A DNA stretch of 35,983 nucleotides, taken from the NCBI GenBank assembly GCA_022820945.1, contig JAJEEP010000011.1, forward strand, positions 1 to 35,983. The letters run 5' to 3'. Positions 23,279 through 32,918 of this stretch are shown piece by piece. Source of the stretch: Alphaproteobacteria bacterium. Its GTDB lineage: Bacteria; Pseudomonadota; Alphaproteobacteria; UBA828. Position 1 is the stretch's first letter; every line of letters starts with the position of its first letter. The translations under genes and the position numbers were made by a program. Below the pieces are notes generated by a model. It did not search any database, was not told where the DNA came from, and saw nothing but the letters and a program-made list of their open reading frames with translations.

Positions 23279-25294
23279 ATGCCTTCCACGACGGCTGAAG
23301 GGCGCGCAGCGCGCGTCGATCACGCGGACATGGCCAATGCCATCCGCGCCCTTTCGATGGATGCGGTGGAGCAGGCCCGCTCCGGCCACCCGGGCATGCC
23401 GCTCGGCTTGGCCGACGTCGCGACCGTGCTCTTCGGCCGCTTCCTCAAGTTCGACCCCGCGCGCCCCGACTGGCCCGACCGGGACCGCTTCGTGCTCTCG
23501 AACGGTCACGGCTCGATGCTGCTTTACTCGCTGCTCTATCTCACCGGGTATCCGGACATCGACATCGACGAGATCCGCAACTTCCGCCAGCTCGGCAGCC
23601 GCACGGCGGGCCATCCGGAGTACGGTCTGGCCGCGGGGATCGAGACCACCACCGGCCCGCTCGGCCAGGGCCTCGCCAACGCGGTCGGCATGGCTTTGGC
23701 AGAGCGCAGCATGGCCGCGCGCTTCGGCGCGGATCTGGTGGACCACCGCACCTATGTCGTGTGCGGCGACGGCTGCCTGATGGAGGGCATCAGCCAGGAA
23801 GCGATCTCGCTTGCCGGCCACCTGAAGCTCGACCGCCTGATCGTGCTCTACGACTCCAACGACATCTCCATCGACGGCCCCACCAGCCTCTCCTGCTCCG
23901 ACGATGCACAGGCGCGCTTCGAGTCCGCCGGCTGGCACACGCAGCGTATCGACGGCCACGATCCCGACGCGGTGGCCGCGGCCATCGCCGCAGCCAGGGA
24001 CGAGGCCCGGCCCTCGATGATCGAGTGCCGTACGGTCATCGGCTACGGCGCGCCGACCAAGGCAGGCACCGCCGCGAGCCACGGCGCGCCGCTCGGGACA
24101 GACGAGATCGCGGGTACCCGCGAGGCGCTTGGTTGGGCGCACGCACCTTTCTCGGTGCCCGACGCAATCCTCACCGCTTGGCGTTCTGCTGGCGCGCAGG
24201 GCAGGGAGGCGCGGGAAGCCTGGGAAGCGCGCCGCGCTGCCCTCGACGAGGAGCAACGGGTCGAATTCGACGGTGCGGCCGCGGGTGCGTTGCCCCCGGC
24301 ACTGACGGACGCTCTCGCGGCTCTTAAAGCCACACTTGCGGAAGAGCGCCCCACCATCGCCACCAGGGTCGCCAACAAGCGGGTCATCGGCGCCATCGCC
24401 GACGCCCTGCCGTCACTCATCGGCGGCTCGGCCGATCTCACCGGCTCCAACGGCACCAAGAGCGACGAACTGACCCCGATCACATCCGGCGACTACGGCG
24501 GTCGCTACCTCTATTACGGGGTGCGCGAGCACGCCATGGGTGCGGTGATGAACGGCATGGCGCTGCACGGCGGCGTCATCCCGTTCGGCGGCACCTTCCT
24601 CACCTTCACCGACTACTGTCGGCCGGCGATCCGGCTGTCCGCGCTCATGGAGCTCCGCGTCATCTACGTGATGACCCACGATTCCATCGGCCTCGGCGAG
24701 GACGGCCCGACCCATCAGCCGATCGAGCACCTCGCGAGCCTCCGGGCCATGCCCAACCTGCTCCTCTTCCGGCCGGCCGATGCCATCGAGACGGCGGAGT
24801 GCTGGGAGCTTGCCCTGGCCAACGCCGAGCGCCCGTCCGTGCTCGCGCTCACCCGCCAAGGGGTGCCCTACCTGCGGGCGGCCGAGAACGGCTCCGAGAA
24901 CGCCTGCGCGCGCGGCGGTTACGTGCTGCGCGAAGCGTCGTCGGGGACGCCGCGCGTCGTCCTGCTCGCGACGGGATCGGAATGCGCCATCGCCGACGAG
25001 GCGCGTCAAGCGCTTGAAGCCGACGGCGTGCCAACGCAGCTGGTCTCGCTCCCCTGCTGGGAGCTGTTCGACGAGCAGGAGCCCGCCTACCGCGAGAGCG
25101 TGCTGGGCGGCTCGGAAGCGGTGCGGGTCGTGGTCGAGGCTGCCAGTCCCCTCGGCTGGGAGCGCTACGTGGGCCCCGCCGGCGCCATCGTCGGCATGCG
25201 CAGCTTCGGCGGCTCGGCGCCAGCCAAGGAGCTCTACGCCCACTTCGGCATCACGGCAGACGCCGTGGTCGCGGCGGCGAAGGCGCGGCTGTAG
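23279..25294 (+). CDS. tkt: Transketolase
   Basis: A 671-residue thiamine-diphosphate enzyme moving two-carbon units between sugar phosphates, linking glycolysis and the pentose phosphate pathway. Motifs: [18 protein letters not shown] (substrate/TPP region), [22 protein letters not shown] (GDG...N TPP-Mg motif, with the closing Asn in DSNDISIDG), [14 protein letters not shown] (catalytic Glu) and [18 protein letters not shown] (transketolase signature). Full length for the family. It heads the tkt-gap-pgk-fba block and probably has its own promoter. Confidence 0.96.
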   Translation: MPSTTAEGRAARVDHADMANAIRALSMDAVEQARSGHPGMPLGLADVATVLFGRFLKFDPARPDWPDRDRFVLSNGHGSMLLYSLLYLTGYPDIDIDEIRNFRQLGSRTAGHPEYGLAAGIETTTGPLGQGLANAVGMALAERSMAARFGADLVDHRTYVVCGDGCLMEGISQEAISLAGHLKLDRLIVLYDSNDISIDGPTSLSCSDDAQARFESAGWHTQRIDGHDPDAVAAAIAAARDEARPSMIECRTVIGYGAPTKAGTAASHGAPLGTDEIAGTREALGWAHAPFSVPDAILTAWRSAGAQGREAREAWEARRAALDEEQRVEFDGAAAGALPPALTDALAALKATLAEERPTIATRVANKRVIGAIADALPSLIGGSADLTGSNGTKSDELTPITSGDYGGRYLYYGVREHAMGAVMNGMALHGGVIPFGGTFLTFTDYCRPAIRLSALMELRVIYVMTHDSIGLGEDGPTHQPIEHLASLRAMPNLLLFRPADAIETAECWELALANAERPSVLALTRQGVPYLRAAENGSENACARGGYVLREASSGTPRVVLLATGSECAIADEARQALEADGVPTQLVSLPCWELFDEQEPAYRESVLGGSEAVRVVVEAASPLGWERYVGPAGAIVGMRSFGGSAPAKELYAHFGITADAVVAAAKARL

Positions 25295-25321
25295 GGCGCT
25301 TGTAAACGCCGCGGTCCGTGC

Positions 25322-25336
25322 CCGCCGCTACGGCGG
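25322..25336. repeat. Perfect inverted repeat after tkt
   Basis: CCGCCG, CTA, CGGCGG. A 6-bp stem 27 bases after the tkt stop and immediately before a possible -35 box. It could attenuate read-through from tkt into gap. Confidence 0.5.
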
Positions 25337-25365
25337 TTGACCGCCGCAGGCCGAGCCGATAGCAA
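25337..25365 (+). promoter_or_regulatory. Weak candidate promoter upstream of gap
   Basis: TTGACC (25337-25342), 17-base spacer, TAGCAA (25360-25365), 29 bases before the gap start. The -35 is good and the -10 is weak. The 100-base tkt-gap interval is the longest inside the block up to fba, which makes an internal promoter reasonable. Confidence 0.3.
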
Positions 25366-25394
25366 GACGCGGCATCTCACGCAGCGGAGGGATC

Positions 25395-26399
25395 ATGACG
25401 GTTCGCATCGCCATCAACGGATTTGGGCGGATCGGCCGCAATATCCTGCGCGCGATCCACGAGTCCGGCCGCGCCGATCTCACCGTCGTCGCCCTCAACG
25501 ACCTGGGCGATGTGGAGACCAACGCCCACCTGCTGCGCTACGATTCGGTCCACGGACGCTTCCCCGGCACCGTCGAGGTGGCGGAAAACTTCATCGACAT
25601 CGGCGCGGGGCCGATCCAGGTGCTGAGCGAGCGCGACCCGGCCCGGCTGCCCTGGGCCGACCTCGGCATCGACGTGGCGCTGGAGTGCACCGGCATCTTC
25701 ACCGCGCGCGAGAAGGCTGAGGCACACTTGGACGCCGGCGCCCGTGCGGTGCTGATCTCCGCACCCGGCACGGATTCCGACCTCACCGTGGTCTATGGCG
25801 TCAATCACACCGCGCTTACGAGCGAGCACCGCATCGTCTCCAACGCGTCGTGCACCACCAACTGCCTGGCCCCCGTCGCCTCGGTGCTGCACGAGGCAAT
25901 CGGGATCGAGAGCGGCTTCATGACCACGGTGCACGCCTACACGCTCGACCAGCCGGTGCTCGACACGCTGCACAAGGACCTGCGGCGGGCGCGCGGTGCG
26001 GCGGGCTCGATGATCCCAACCTCCACCGGGGCTGCGCGCGCCGTCGGCCTCGTGCTGCCCGCGCTCGCCGGCAAGCTCGATGGCACGGCGGTCCGGGTGC
26101 CGACCGCCAACGTCTCGATGGTCGATCTCAACTTCGTCGCCCGGCGGGCGACCTCGGTGGCCGAGATCAACGAGGCGGTGGCGAGCGCCGGCACCGGCGC
26201 CATGGCCGGCGTACTGGCCTACAGCGAGGAGCCGCTGGTCTCGGTGGACTTCAACCATCGGCCGGAAAGCTCGATCGTCGATGCCGGGCAGACCGCCGTG
26301 GTCGATGGCACGCTTGGCCGCGTGCTCTCCTGGTACGACAACGAATGGGGCTTTTCGAACCGGATGGGCGATGTCGCCGCCCATCTCGGCAGCCTGTGA
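25395..26399 (+). CDS. gap: Glyceraldehyde-3-phosphate dehydrogenase, type I
   Basis: A 334-residue glycolytic/gluconeogenic enzyme. It has the NAD-binding [10 protein letters not shown] at the N-terminus, catalytic Cys153 in [12 protein letters not shown], the partner His in [10 protein letters not shown], and the phosphate-binding [15 protein letters not shown]. The C-terminal [13 protein letters not shown] is canonical. [20 protein letters not shown] follows the pattern of GapB/cbbG-type enzymes more than the E. coli GapA pattern, so NAD versus NADP preference is not certain. GGAGGG lies upstream of the ATG. It is followed by pgk after 37 bases. Confidence 0.95.
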   Translation: MTVRIAINGFGRIGRNILRAIHESGRADLTVVALNDLGDVETNAHLLRYDSVHGRFPGTVEVAENFIDIGAGPIQVLSERDPARLPWADLGIDVALECTGIFTAREKAEAHLDAGARAVLISAPGTDSDLTVVYGVNHTALTSEHRIVSNASCTTNCLAPVASVLHEAIGIESGFMTTVHAYTLDQPVLDTLHKDLRRARGAAGSMIPTSTGAARAVGLVLPALAGKLDGTAVRVPTANVSMVDLNFVARRATSVAEINEAVASAGTGAMAGVLAYSEEPLVSVDFNHRPESSIVDAGQTAVVDGTLGRVLSWYDNEWGFSNRMGDVAAHLGSL

Positions 26400-26436
26400 G
26401 GGGTCCCGCGCAACCCTCCAGCCCTGCGCACGCGGC

Positions 26437-27645
<1,209 letters not shown>

Positions 27646-27652
27646 ACCGGCC

Positions 27653-28087
27653 ATGAGCGCGCGGCGGCCTGCGATCGTCGTTCACGATCTCGACCAGGCC
27701 GTTGGCGCGCTCCGCGCGGCCGCTGCGGCCGGGGTGCCCGTGACGCTCTGGTCCGCGCCGGGCGCGGTGTCCTACGCCGGGCTCGGCTTCCTGCGTGCGG
27801 TGTTCGAGCAGGCCAGGGAGGCGGTGCCGGGGGCCGACCACGACGCGGTGGTCGACTGCAGGGGCAGCGCCGTGCTCGCCCACGAGGCGCTGAGCCGCGG
27901 CTTCGCGCACGTCGCATTCACCGGCCGCGGGGCCATGCGCAAGCCCCTCCAGGCCATCGCGGACGAGCAGGGAGTCCCGCTGATTACAATCGGGCCGGCT
28001 CGGGGCACGCTCGATCTCGTCCATTCCGCGGACCCAGAGCGCGACAGCGCCGCCTATCTCGCAAAAGGGCATGCCAGACGTTCATAA
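27653..28087 (+). CDS. Unrecognised 144-residue protein between pgk and fba
   Basis: I cannot assign a named family. The protein is alpha/beta with regular alternation: PAIVVHDLDQAVGALRAAAA, VPVTLWSAPGAVSYAGLGFL, HDAVVDCRGSAVLAHEALS, FAHVAFTGRGAM, VPLITIGPARGTLDL. Strand-helix repeats with glycine-rich ends resemble about half of a TIM barrel or a Rossmann-like domain, without a recognisable catalytic motif; one cysteine lies in VVDCRGS. It starts 7 bases after pgk and ends 38 bases before fba, on the same strand and with neighbour-like codon use. I recall similar uncharacterised ORFs at this position in other Rhodospirillales, but could not verify it here. A role in regulating or assisting triose metabolism is inference from position only. 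Confidence 0.72.
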   Translation: MSARRPAIVVHDLDQAVGALRAAAAAGVPVTLWSAPGAVSYAGLGFLRAVFEQAREAVPGADHDAVVDCRGSAVLAHEALSRGFAHVAFTGRGAMRKPLQAIADEQGVPLITIGPARGTLDLVHSADPERDSAAYLAKGHARRS

Positions 28088-28125
28088 CCTCTGGCAAACG
28101 AGCCGCGCGTCAGTCAGGATAGGCC

Positions 28126-29046
28126 ATGCGAATCACCCGGCGCGTCAGAGAAATTCTCTCCTGGTACGAGAGCGACAATCCGGGCACGAAGTCCAACCTC
28201 GCCCGAATCCTGATGCACGGCCGCCTCGGCGGCACCGGGCGCATGGTCATCCTGCCCGTGGATCAGGGCTTCGAGCACGGGCCGGCACGCAGCTTCGCGC
28301 CCAACCCGCCCGCCTACGACCCCCACTATCACTGGCAGCTTGCTATCGACGCGGGCCTGAACGCGTTCGCGAGCCCGCTCGGCATGATCGAGGCGGGCGC
28401 CGAGAGCTTCGCCGGCGCGGTCCCCACCATCCTCAAGGTCAACAACGCCAACTCGCTGGGCTCTGCCAAGGATCAGGCGGTGACCGGTTCGGTGCGGGAC
28501 GCGCTTCGGCTGGGCTGCTCGGCTATCGGCTTCACCGTCTATCCCGCCTCCGACCGTCAGTACGAGATGATCGAGGAGATCCGCGAGCTCGCGGCGGAGG
28601 CCAAGGCGCACGGGCTCGCGGTGGTGGTCTGATCCTATCCGCGCGGCGGCGCGCTCTCCAGGGAGGGCGAGACCGCGCTCGACGTGGTGGCCTATGCGGC
28701 GCACATGGCCGCGCTCGCCGGCGCCCACATCATCAAGGTCAAGCCGCCGACCGCTCATCTGGAGCAGGAGGCCGCCGCCAAGGCCTACGACGCCGCAGGC
28801 ATCGACGGCGAGACGCTGGAGAGGCGCATCGCTCACGTCATGCAGGCGGCATTCGCCGGTCGTCGGCTCGTGGTCTTTTCCGGCGGCGCGGCAAAGGGGC
28901 TGGAAGGGCTCTTCGGAGAGGTTCGCGCGATCCATGCGGGTGGCGGCAGCGGCTCGATCATTGGCCGCAACAGCTTCCAGCGCCCGCGCACCGAAGCGCT
29001 CGCCATGCTGGATACCGTCATCGGCATCTACCGGGGCAAGGGGTAG
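28126..29046 (+). pseudogene. Class I fructose-bisphosphate aldolase (DhnA/FbaB type) with one in-frame TGA
   Basis: The 306-codon frame is intact from ATG to TAG except for TGA at 28630-28632 (codon 169). The N-terminal part reads MRITRRVREILSWYESDNPG, MVILPVDQGFEHGPARSF and ILKVNNANSLGS, ending AHGLAVVV. After the TGA the same frame continues SYPRGGALSREGETALDVVAYA, the Schiff-base lysine segment AHIIKVKPPTAHLE and the phosphate-binding GGGSGSIIGRN. In relatives the interrupted position is tryptophan (VVWSYPRG), so one base (TGG to TGA) explains the break. There is no other frameshift or decay. If not read through, the product is a 168-residue fragment lacking the active site. Annotate as interrupted: either a true nonsense allele, a base-call error, or a UGA decoded locally. 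It is the last gene of the tkt-gap-pgk block. Confidence 0.88.
28630..28632 (+). other. In-frame TGA at a conserved tryptophan position of fba
   Basis: The codon lies between GTC and TCC in the segment AVVV-x-SYPRGG. A 5-bp GC hairpin (CGCGC, GGCG loop, GCGCG at 28640-28653) begins 7 bases downstream. TGA is an ordinary stop in other genes here (for example nfi, the RND pump, the phosphatase, dapF), so a general code change is excluded. Confidence 0.9.
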
Positions 29047-29112
29047 CCCGGTACTGCCGGCCTCTGCCGGAATCGGTGGCGCCTCATGCCGTCGGCGCCT
29101 ATAAACCCGCCC

Positions 29113-29934
29113 ATGACGGGGCTTCCCTTCACCAAGATGCACGGACTCGGCAACGACTTCGTCGTGTTCGACGCGCGGCGCGTGCCGCTCGCGCTCGACG
29201 GCGCGCGCGTGCGCGCCATCGCCGACAGGCGCACCGGTGTCGGCTGCGATCAGCTGGTCGTGCTGGAGGCGCCGCGCAACGGCGGCACCGACGCATACCT
29301 GCGCTTCTGGAACCAGGACGGCGGCGAGGTCGCGGCCTGCGGCAACGGCACCCGCTGCGCCGCCCGGCTGCTACTGGACGAAACCGGCGCGGACCGCGTG
29401 ATCCTAGAGACCGATGCTGGGTCGCTCGCTGCGCACGAGGCCGGCGCAGGCCAGGTGCGCGTCGACATGGGGCCGGCGCGGCTCGACTGGCGGGAGATCC
29501 CGCTTTCCTGTGCGATGGACACGCTCCACGTCGCCGTGGGCGCCGGACCGCTCTCCGACGCAGTCGCGATCAACATGGGCAACCCGCACGCGGTGTTCTT
29601 CGTGGACGACGCCGAGGCCGCGCCGCTGGCCGAAGTTGGGCCCGGACTGGAGACCGATCCGCTCTTCCCCGAGCGCGCGAATATCGGCGTCGCCCAGCGT
29701 CTCACCGACGACCGCCTGCGGCTCCGCGTCTGGGAGCGAGGCGTCGGCATTACCCAGGCCTGCGGTACCGGCGCCTGCGCCGCGGCGGTCGCGGGTGCGC
29801 GGCGGGGGCTCACCGGGCGCGATGTCACCGTCGCCCTCGACGGCGGCGAACTGGGGATCGTCTGGCGCGGAGACGGCCATGTCGAGATGACCGGCCTCAC
29901 CGCCGCGAGCTTCACGGGCGTGCTGCCGGCATGA
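29113..29934 (+). CDS. dapF: Diaminopimelate epimerase
   Basis: A 273-residue PLP-independent epimerase converting LL- to meso-diaminopimelate for lysine and peptidoglycan synthesis. It has two mirrored domains, each with a catalytic cysteine: EVAACGNGTRCAARLLL in the first and TQACGTGACAAAVAG in the second. The opening FTKMHGLGNDFVVFDA and the middle INMGNPHAVFFVDD are diagnostic. I prefer ATG at 29113 to the one at 29086, since the extra nine residues are not conserved. The stop overlaps the mtaB start (ATGA). Confidence 0.95.
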   Translation: MTGLPFTKMHGLGNDFVVFDARRVPLALDGARVRAIADRRTGVGCDQLVVLEAPRNGGTDAYLRFWNQDGGEVAACGNGTRCAARLLLDETGADRVILETDAGSLAAHEAGAGQVRVDMGPARLDWREIPLSCAMDTLHVAVGAGPLSDAVAINMGNPHAVFFVDDAEAAPLAEVGPGLETDPLFPERANIGVAQRLTDDRLRLRVWERGVGITQACGTGACAAAVAGARRGLTGRDVTVALDGGELGIVWRGDGHVEMTGLTAASFTGVLPA

Positions 29935-31178
29935 GCGGGCTCGAAGTCATCACCATGGGCTGCCGGCTCAACGCCTACGAGTCGGAGGTCATGCGCGCCC
30001 GTGCCCAGGCTGCCGGGCTGACCGAGGGCGTTATCGTCAACACCTGCGCGGTCACGGGCGAGGCCGAGCGCCAGGCGCGCCAGGCGATCCGCCGCGCGCG
30101 CCGGCGCAATCCCGATGCCACCATCATCGCCACCGGCTGCGCCGCCCAGCTCGACCCCGCAGGCTACGCCGCGATGCCGGAGGTCGACCGGATCATCGGC
30201 AACCGGGAGAAGCTCACGCTTGAAGGCCTAGCACCGGAGGCGCACGAGCGCGTCGCAGTGGGCGACATCATGGCGGTGCGCGAGACCGCCGGCCATCTGA
30301 TCGCGGGCTACGAGGCTCGTTCGCGCGCGTTCGTTCAAGTGCAGAACGGCTGCGACCACCGTTGCACCTTCTGCATCATCCCCTTCGCGCGGGGCCCGAG
30401 CCGGAGCGTGCCGCTCGGCGCCATCGCGGCCGAGGTGCGGGCGCTGGTGGCGGCCGGCCATCGCGAAGTGGTGCTGAGCGGTGTCGACCTCGGCCACTAC
30501 GGCGCCGACCTGCCAGGACAGCCGAGCCTCGGCGAGGCGGTGCGCCGACTGTTCCAGGCGGTGCCGGAGCTGCCGCGGCTCCGGCTTTCCTCCATCGACC
30601 CGGTGGAGGTCGACCCGGTGCTGGAGCGGCTTTTCGCCGAGGAGGCGCGCCTGATGCCGCACCTCCACCTCAGCGTCCAGGCGGGCGACGACCTGGTGCT
30701 CAAGCGCATGAAGCGTCGCCACAGCCGCGCCGACGTGCTGTCACTCTGCGAACGGCTGCGCGCGCTCCGGCCGGGGATCGCCTTCGGCGCCGACCTGATA
30801 GCGGGCTTCCCCACCGAGACGAACGCGATGTTCGAGAACACGCGGCGCCTGATCGAGGACGCCGGGCTGGTCTGGCTCCACGTCTTCCCCTATTCGCCCC
30901 GCCCCGGCACGCCGGCGGCGCGCATGCCCCAGGTGCCTGGGCCCGAGCGCCGCACCCGCGCCGCCGCGCTGCGCCGTGCTGCGGACGGCCCGCGCCGGCG
31001 CTTCCTGAAGGGCCGCATCAGCCATAAGAGCCGCGTGCTGCTGGAGACGCCCGAGACTGGGCGCGACGAGTGCTTCGCCGAGGTCGCGTTCGATCGTCCT
31101 GCGGGCGAGCCGGGCGCCTTGGTGCAGGCGCGTATCACCGGCGTGGCGGGCGATCGCCTGGTCGGGACCGCGGCCTGA
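29931..31178 (+). CDS. mtaB: tRNA N6-threonylcarbamoyladenosine(37)-C2 methylthiotransferase
   Basis: A 415-residue radical-SAM methylthiotransferase that adds the ms2 group to t6A37 in tRNAs. The N-terminal UPF0004 domain supplies cluster cysteines (MGCRLNAYE; VIVNTCAVTGEA; IATGCAAQL). The radical SAM CxxxCxxC is CDHRCTFCIIPFARG, followed by VVLSGVDLGHYG, LHLSVQAGDDLVLKRMKRRH and GADLIAGFPTET. The C-terminal TRAM-like region is short. LVWLHVFPYSPRPGTPAA is typical of MtaB rather than MiaB or RimO. The start overlaps the dapF stop, and the stop overlaps the ftsY start (TGATG), so three genes are translationally linked. Confidence 0.94.
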   Translation: MSGLEVITMGCRLNAYESEVMRARAQAAGLTEGVIVNTCAVTGEAERQARQAIRRARRRNPDATIIATGCAAQLDPAGYAAMPEVDRIIGNREKLTLEGLAPEAHERVAVGDIMAVRETAGHLIAGYEARSRAFVQVQNGCDHRCTFCIIPFARGPSRSVPLGAIAAEVRALVAAGHREVVLSGVDLGHYGADLPGQPSLGEAVRRLFQAVPELPRLRLSSIDPVEVDPVLERLFAEEARLMPHLHLSVQAGDDLVLKRMKRRHSRADVLSLCERLRALRPGIAFGADLIAGFPTETNAMFENTRRLIEDAGLVWLHVFPYSPRPGTPAARMPQVPGPERRTRAAALRRAADGPRRRFLKGRISHKSRVLLETPETGRDECFAEVAFDRPAGEPGALVQARITGVAGDRLVGTAA

Positions 31179-32119
31179 TGGCGCGGAAAGGGGGCGGCGG
31201 GCGCGGCCTGCTCGCGCGCCTCAAGGCGGGCCTTAGACGCACCTCGAACAGCCTCACCGGCGGCATCGGGGCCATCTTCACCGGCCGCCGCCTCGACGAC
31301 GACGCGCTCGAAGAGCTGGAAGAGCTGCTCATCGCCGGGGATCTCGGTGCGGCGACGGCGGCCGAGCTCACGGCAGAGCTCGCCCAGCAGCGCTTCGGCA
31401 AGGAAGTGACCGCTGCCGAGGTGCGCCAAACGCTCGCCGGCCAGATCGCCGACCTGCTCGCCCCGGTCCAGGGTACGCTTGCCGTCGATGCGGACGCCAG
31501 GCCTCACGTGATCCTGGTGGCCGGCGTCAACGGCACCGGCAAGACCACCACCATCGGCAAGCTCGCCCAACGCCTCACGCGCGAGGGCCGCAGCGTCATG
31601 CTGGTCGCGGGCGATACCTTCCGCGCTGCCGCCGTGGAGCAGCTCACGATCTGGGGCGAACGGGCCGGCGCGCCGGTCGTCGCGCGTCAGGACGGCGGCG
31701 ATCCCGCCGGCCTCGCTTTCGACGCGCTGGAGCGCGCGCGGGCGGAAGGCATCGACGTGCTCCTGATCGATACCGCCGGCCGGCTGCAGAACAAGGCGCA
31801 CTTGATGGCCGAGCTGCAGAAGATCGACCGCGTGCTCAAGAAGCTCGATCCGCGCGCGCCGCACAGCCGCCTCCTGGTGCTCGATGCCACCACCGGCCAG
31901 AACGCGCTCAATCAGGTCGATGTCTTTCGCGAGGCCATCGCCGTCGACGGCCTGGTGATGACCAAGCTCGACGGCACGGCGAAGGGCGGTGTGCTGGTGG
32001 CGCTCGCACGACGCTTCGACGTGCCGGTGGTGGCAATCGGCATCGGCGAAGGGATCGACGACCTGCGCCCCTTCGAGGCCCGCGCCTTCGCCGCCGCCCT
32101 GATGGGCCTCGACGAATGA
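31178..32119 (+). CDS. ftsY: Signal recognition particle receptor FtsY
   Basis: A 313-residue SRP GTPase that docks ribosome-SRP complexes at the inner membrane. It has a short basic N-terminus (KGGGGRGLLARLKAGLRR) instead of the long acidic A-domain of E. coli, then the N domain (DDDALEELEELLIAGDLG) and the G domain with G1 GVNGTGKTTTIGKLA, AGDTFRAAAVEQL, G3 DTAGRLQNKAHLMAEL, G4 TKLDGTAKGG, and a closing GIGEGIDDLRPFEARAF. The short A-domain is common in alphaproteobacteria. ATG shares its A with the mtaB TGA. It is convergent with the Nudix gene at a 10-base gap. Confidence 0.96.
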   Translation: MARKGGGGRGLLARLKAGLRRTSNSLTGGIGAIFTGRRLDDDALEELEELLIAGDLGAATAAELTAELAQQRFGKEVTAAEVRQTLAGQIADLLAPVQGTLAVDADARPHVILVAGVNGTGKTTTIGKLAQRLTREGRSVMLVAGDTFRAAAVEQLTIWGERAGAPVVARQDGGDPAGLAFDALERARAEGIDVLLIDTAGRLQNKAHLMAELQKIDRVLKKLDPRAPHSRLLVLDATTGQNALNQVDVFREAIAVDGLVMTKLDGTAKGGVLVALARRFDVPVVAIGIGEGIDDLRPFEARAFAAALMGLDE

Positions 32120-32129
32120 GTCGCCGAAT

Positions 32130-32696
32130 TCAGCGGTGTGCGGGGATGCCCGGGCGGTAGTCGCCGACGTCGCCCACGGGATTGGTGAAGGGGGCGAAGT
32201 CGCCGCTATCGGGCGCCTCCGCATGATGGCGAAGCGCCCAGGTCACCGAGGGGAAGGCGAGGGAATCCCACGGGATCCCGTTCGGCTCGAAGAGCTCCAC
32301 CTCCAGGCTCTCGAATCCCGGCGCGATCTCGGGCCGCACCAGGTGAGCCCGGTAGAAGAGCTGTACCAGGCTGATCCGGGGAATGGTGTAGACCGCGAGC
32401 AGCGCGTCGATCGCGATCTCGGCACAGGCTTCCTCCTCGGCCTCGCGCCGGGCGCCCTCGGCGGGCTCCTCGTGCAACTCCAGGAAGCCAGCCGGCAGCG
32501 TCCAGAAGCCGGCCTGCGGCTCGATGGACCGTCGGCAAAGGAGGATACGCCCTTCCCAGGTCGCGACCGAGCCGACGACGATCTTCGGGTTCTCGTAGCG
32601 GATGAAGCCACACGCGTCGCAGACCAGGCGCGGTCGGTCGTCCCCCTCGGGCACCCTGCGCACGATCGGGCCGCCGCTGTTCGGATAGCGCCCCAT
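32130..32696 (-). CDS. Nudix hydrolase of the zinc-ribbon type, with half of the zinc site lost
   Basis: A 188-residue protein. The N-terminus aligns with zinc-ribbon Nudix proteins: RRVPEGDDRPRLVCDACGFIRYENPK holds the second CxxC pair. The first pair, normally of the type YCxxCG, reads YPNSGG, so two of four ligand cysteines are missing. The Nudix box follows (GFLELHEEPAEGARREAEEE), with the metal-binding Glu residues intact; the later glycine is Cys. Likely a pyrophosphohydrolase on NDP-sugar or ADP-ribose-like substrates; I cannot choose. It is on the minus strand, convergent with ftsY and divergent from the peptide-transporter operon. Confidence 0.88.
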   Translation of the reverse strand: MGRYPNSGGPIVRRVPEGDDRPRLVCDACGFIRYENPKIVVGSVATWEGRILLCRRSIEPQAGFWTLPAGFLELHEEPAEGARREAEEEACAEIAIDALLAVYTIPRISLVQLFYRAHLVRPEIAPGFESLEVELFEPNGIPWDSLAFPSVTWALRHHAEAPDSGDFAPFTNPVGDVGDYRPGIPAHR

Positions 32697-32918
32697 GAGC
32701 CGAGTATGAGGCTCGCGCTCACCGCGAGTCCAGAGATCCGGTCGCCGGTCGGGGGTCGAAAGCCGCCTCGGCCAGCCGGCCGAACGACACGAGGTCGTGA
32801 TTGGCGATACCGAATGGCGCGACTCATGTTATGCCCTACCGGCCAGACACGATGATGCCGGCCCGCTGCGTGCGCGCGGCGCAGGGACCGCGCGCCAACG
32901 TCAGGAGGAGATGGACCG
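32697..32918. promoter_or_regulatory. Divergent intergenic region Nudix / yejA-like
   Basis: No gene is supported. AGGAGG at 32903-32908 is the ribosome binding site for the GTG-started solute-binding protein. A three-codon frame (ATG GAC CGG TGA) lies between the site and the GTG, so ATG at 32911 is not usable. A possible promoter is TTGGCG followed by CATGTT after 18 bases (about 32797-32826), resembling the tkt -10 box; low confidence. Confidence 0.4.

Noticed and set aside
28630..28632. Reassigned genetic code (UGA = Trp) for the whole genome
   Set aside because: TGA ends several intact genes here (RND pump, nfi, phosphatase, dapF, mtaB), all at family-typical ends.
28630..28653. Selenocysteine at the aldolase TGA, with the downstream hairpin as SECIS
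   Set aside because: The position is Trp in the family, not Cys, and the hairpin is just a short GC stem without SECIS features.
28071..31178. A 1035-codon frame that looks like a large fusion protein
   Set aside because: Only its last 415 codons are a real gene (mtaB); the rest is an Arg-rich off-frame reading of the aldolase and dapF genes.
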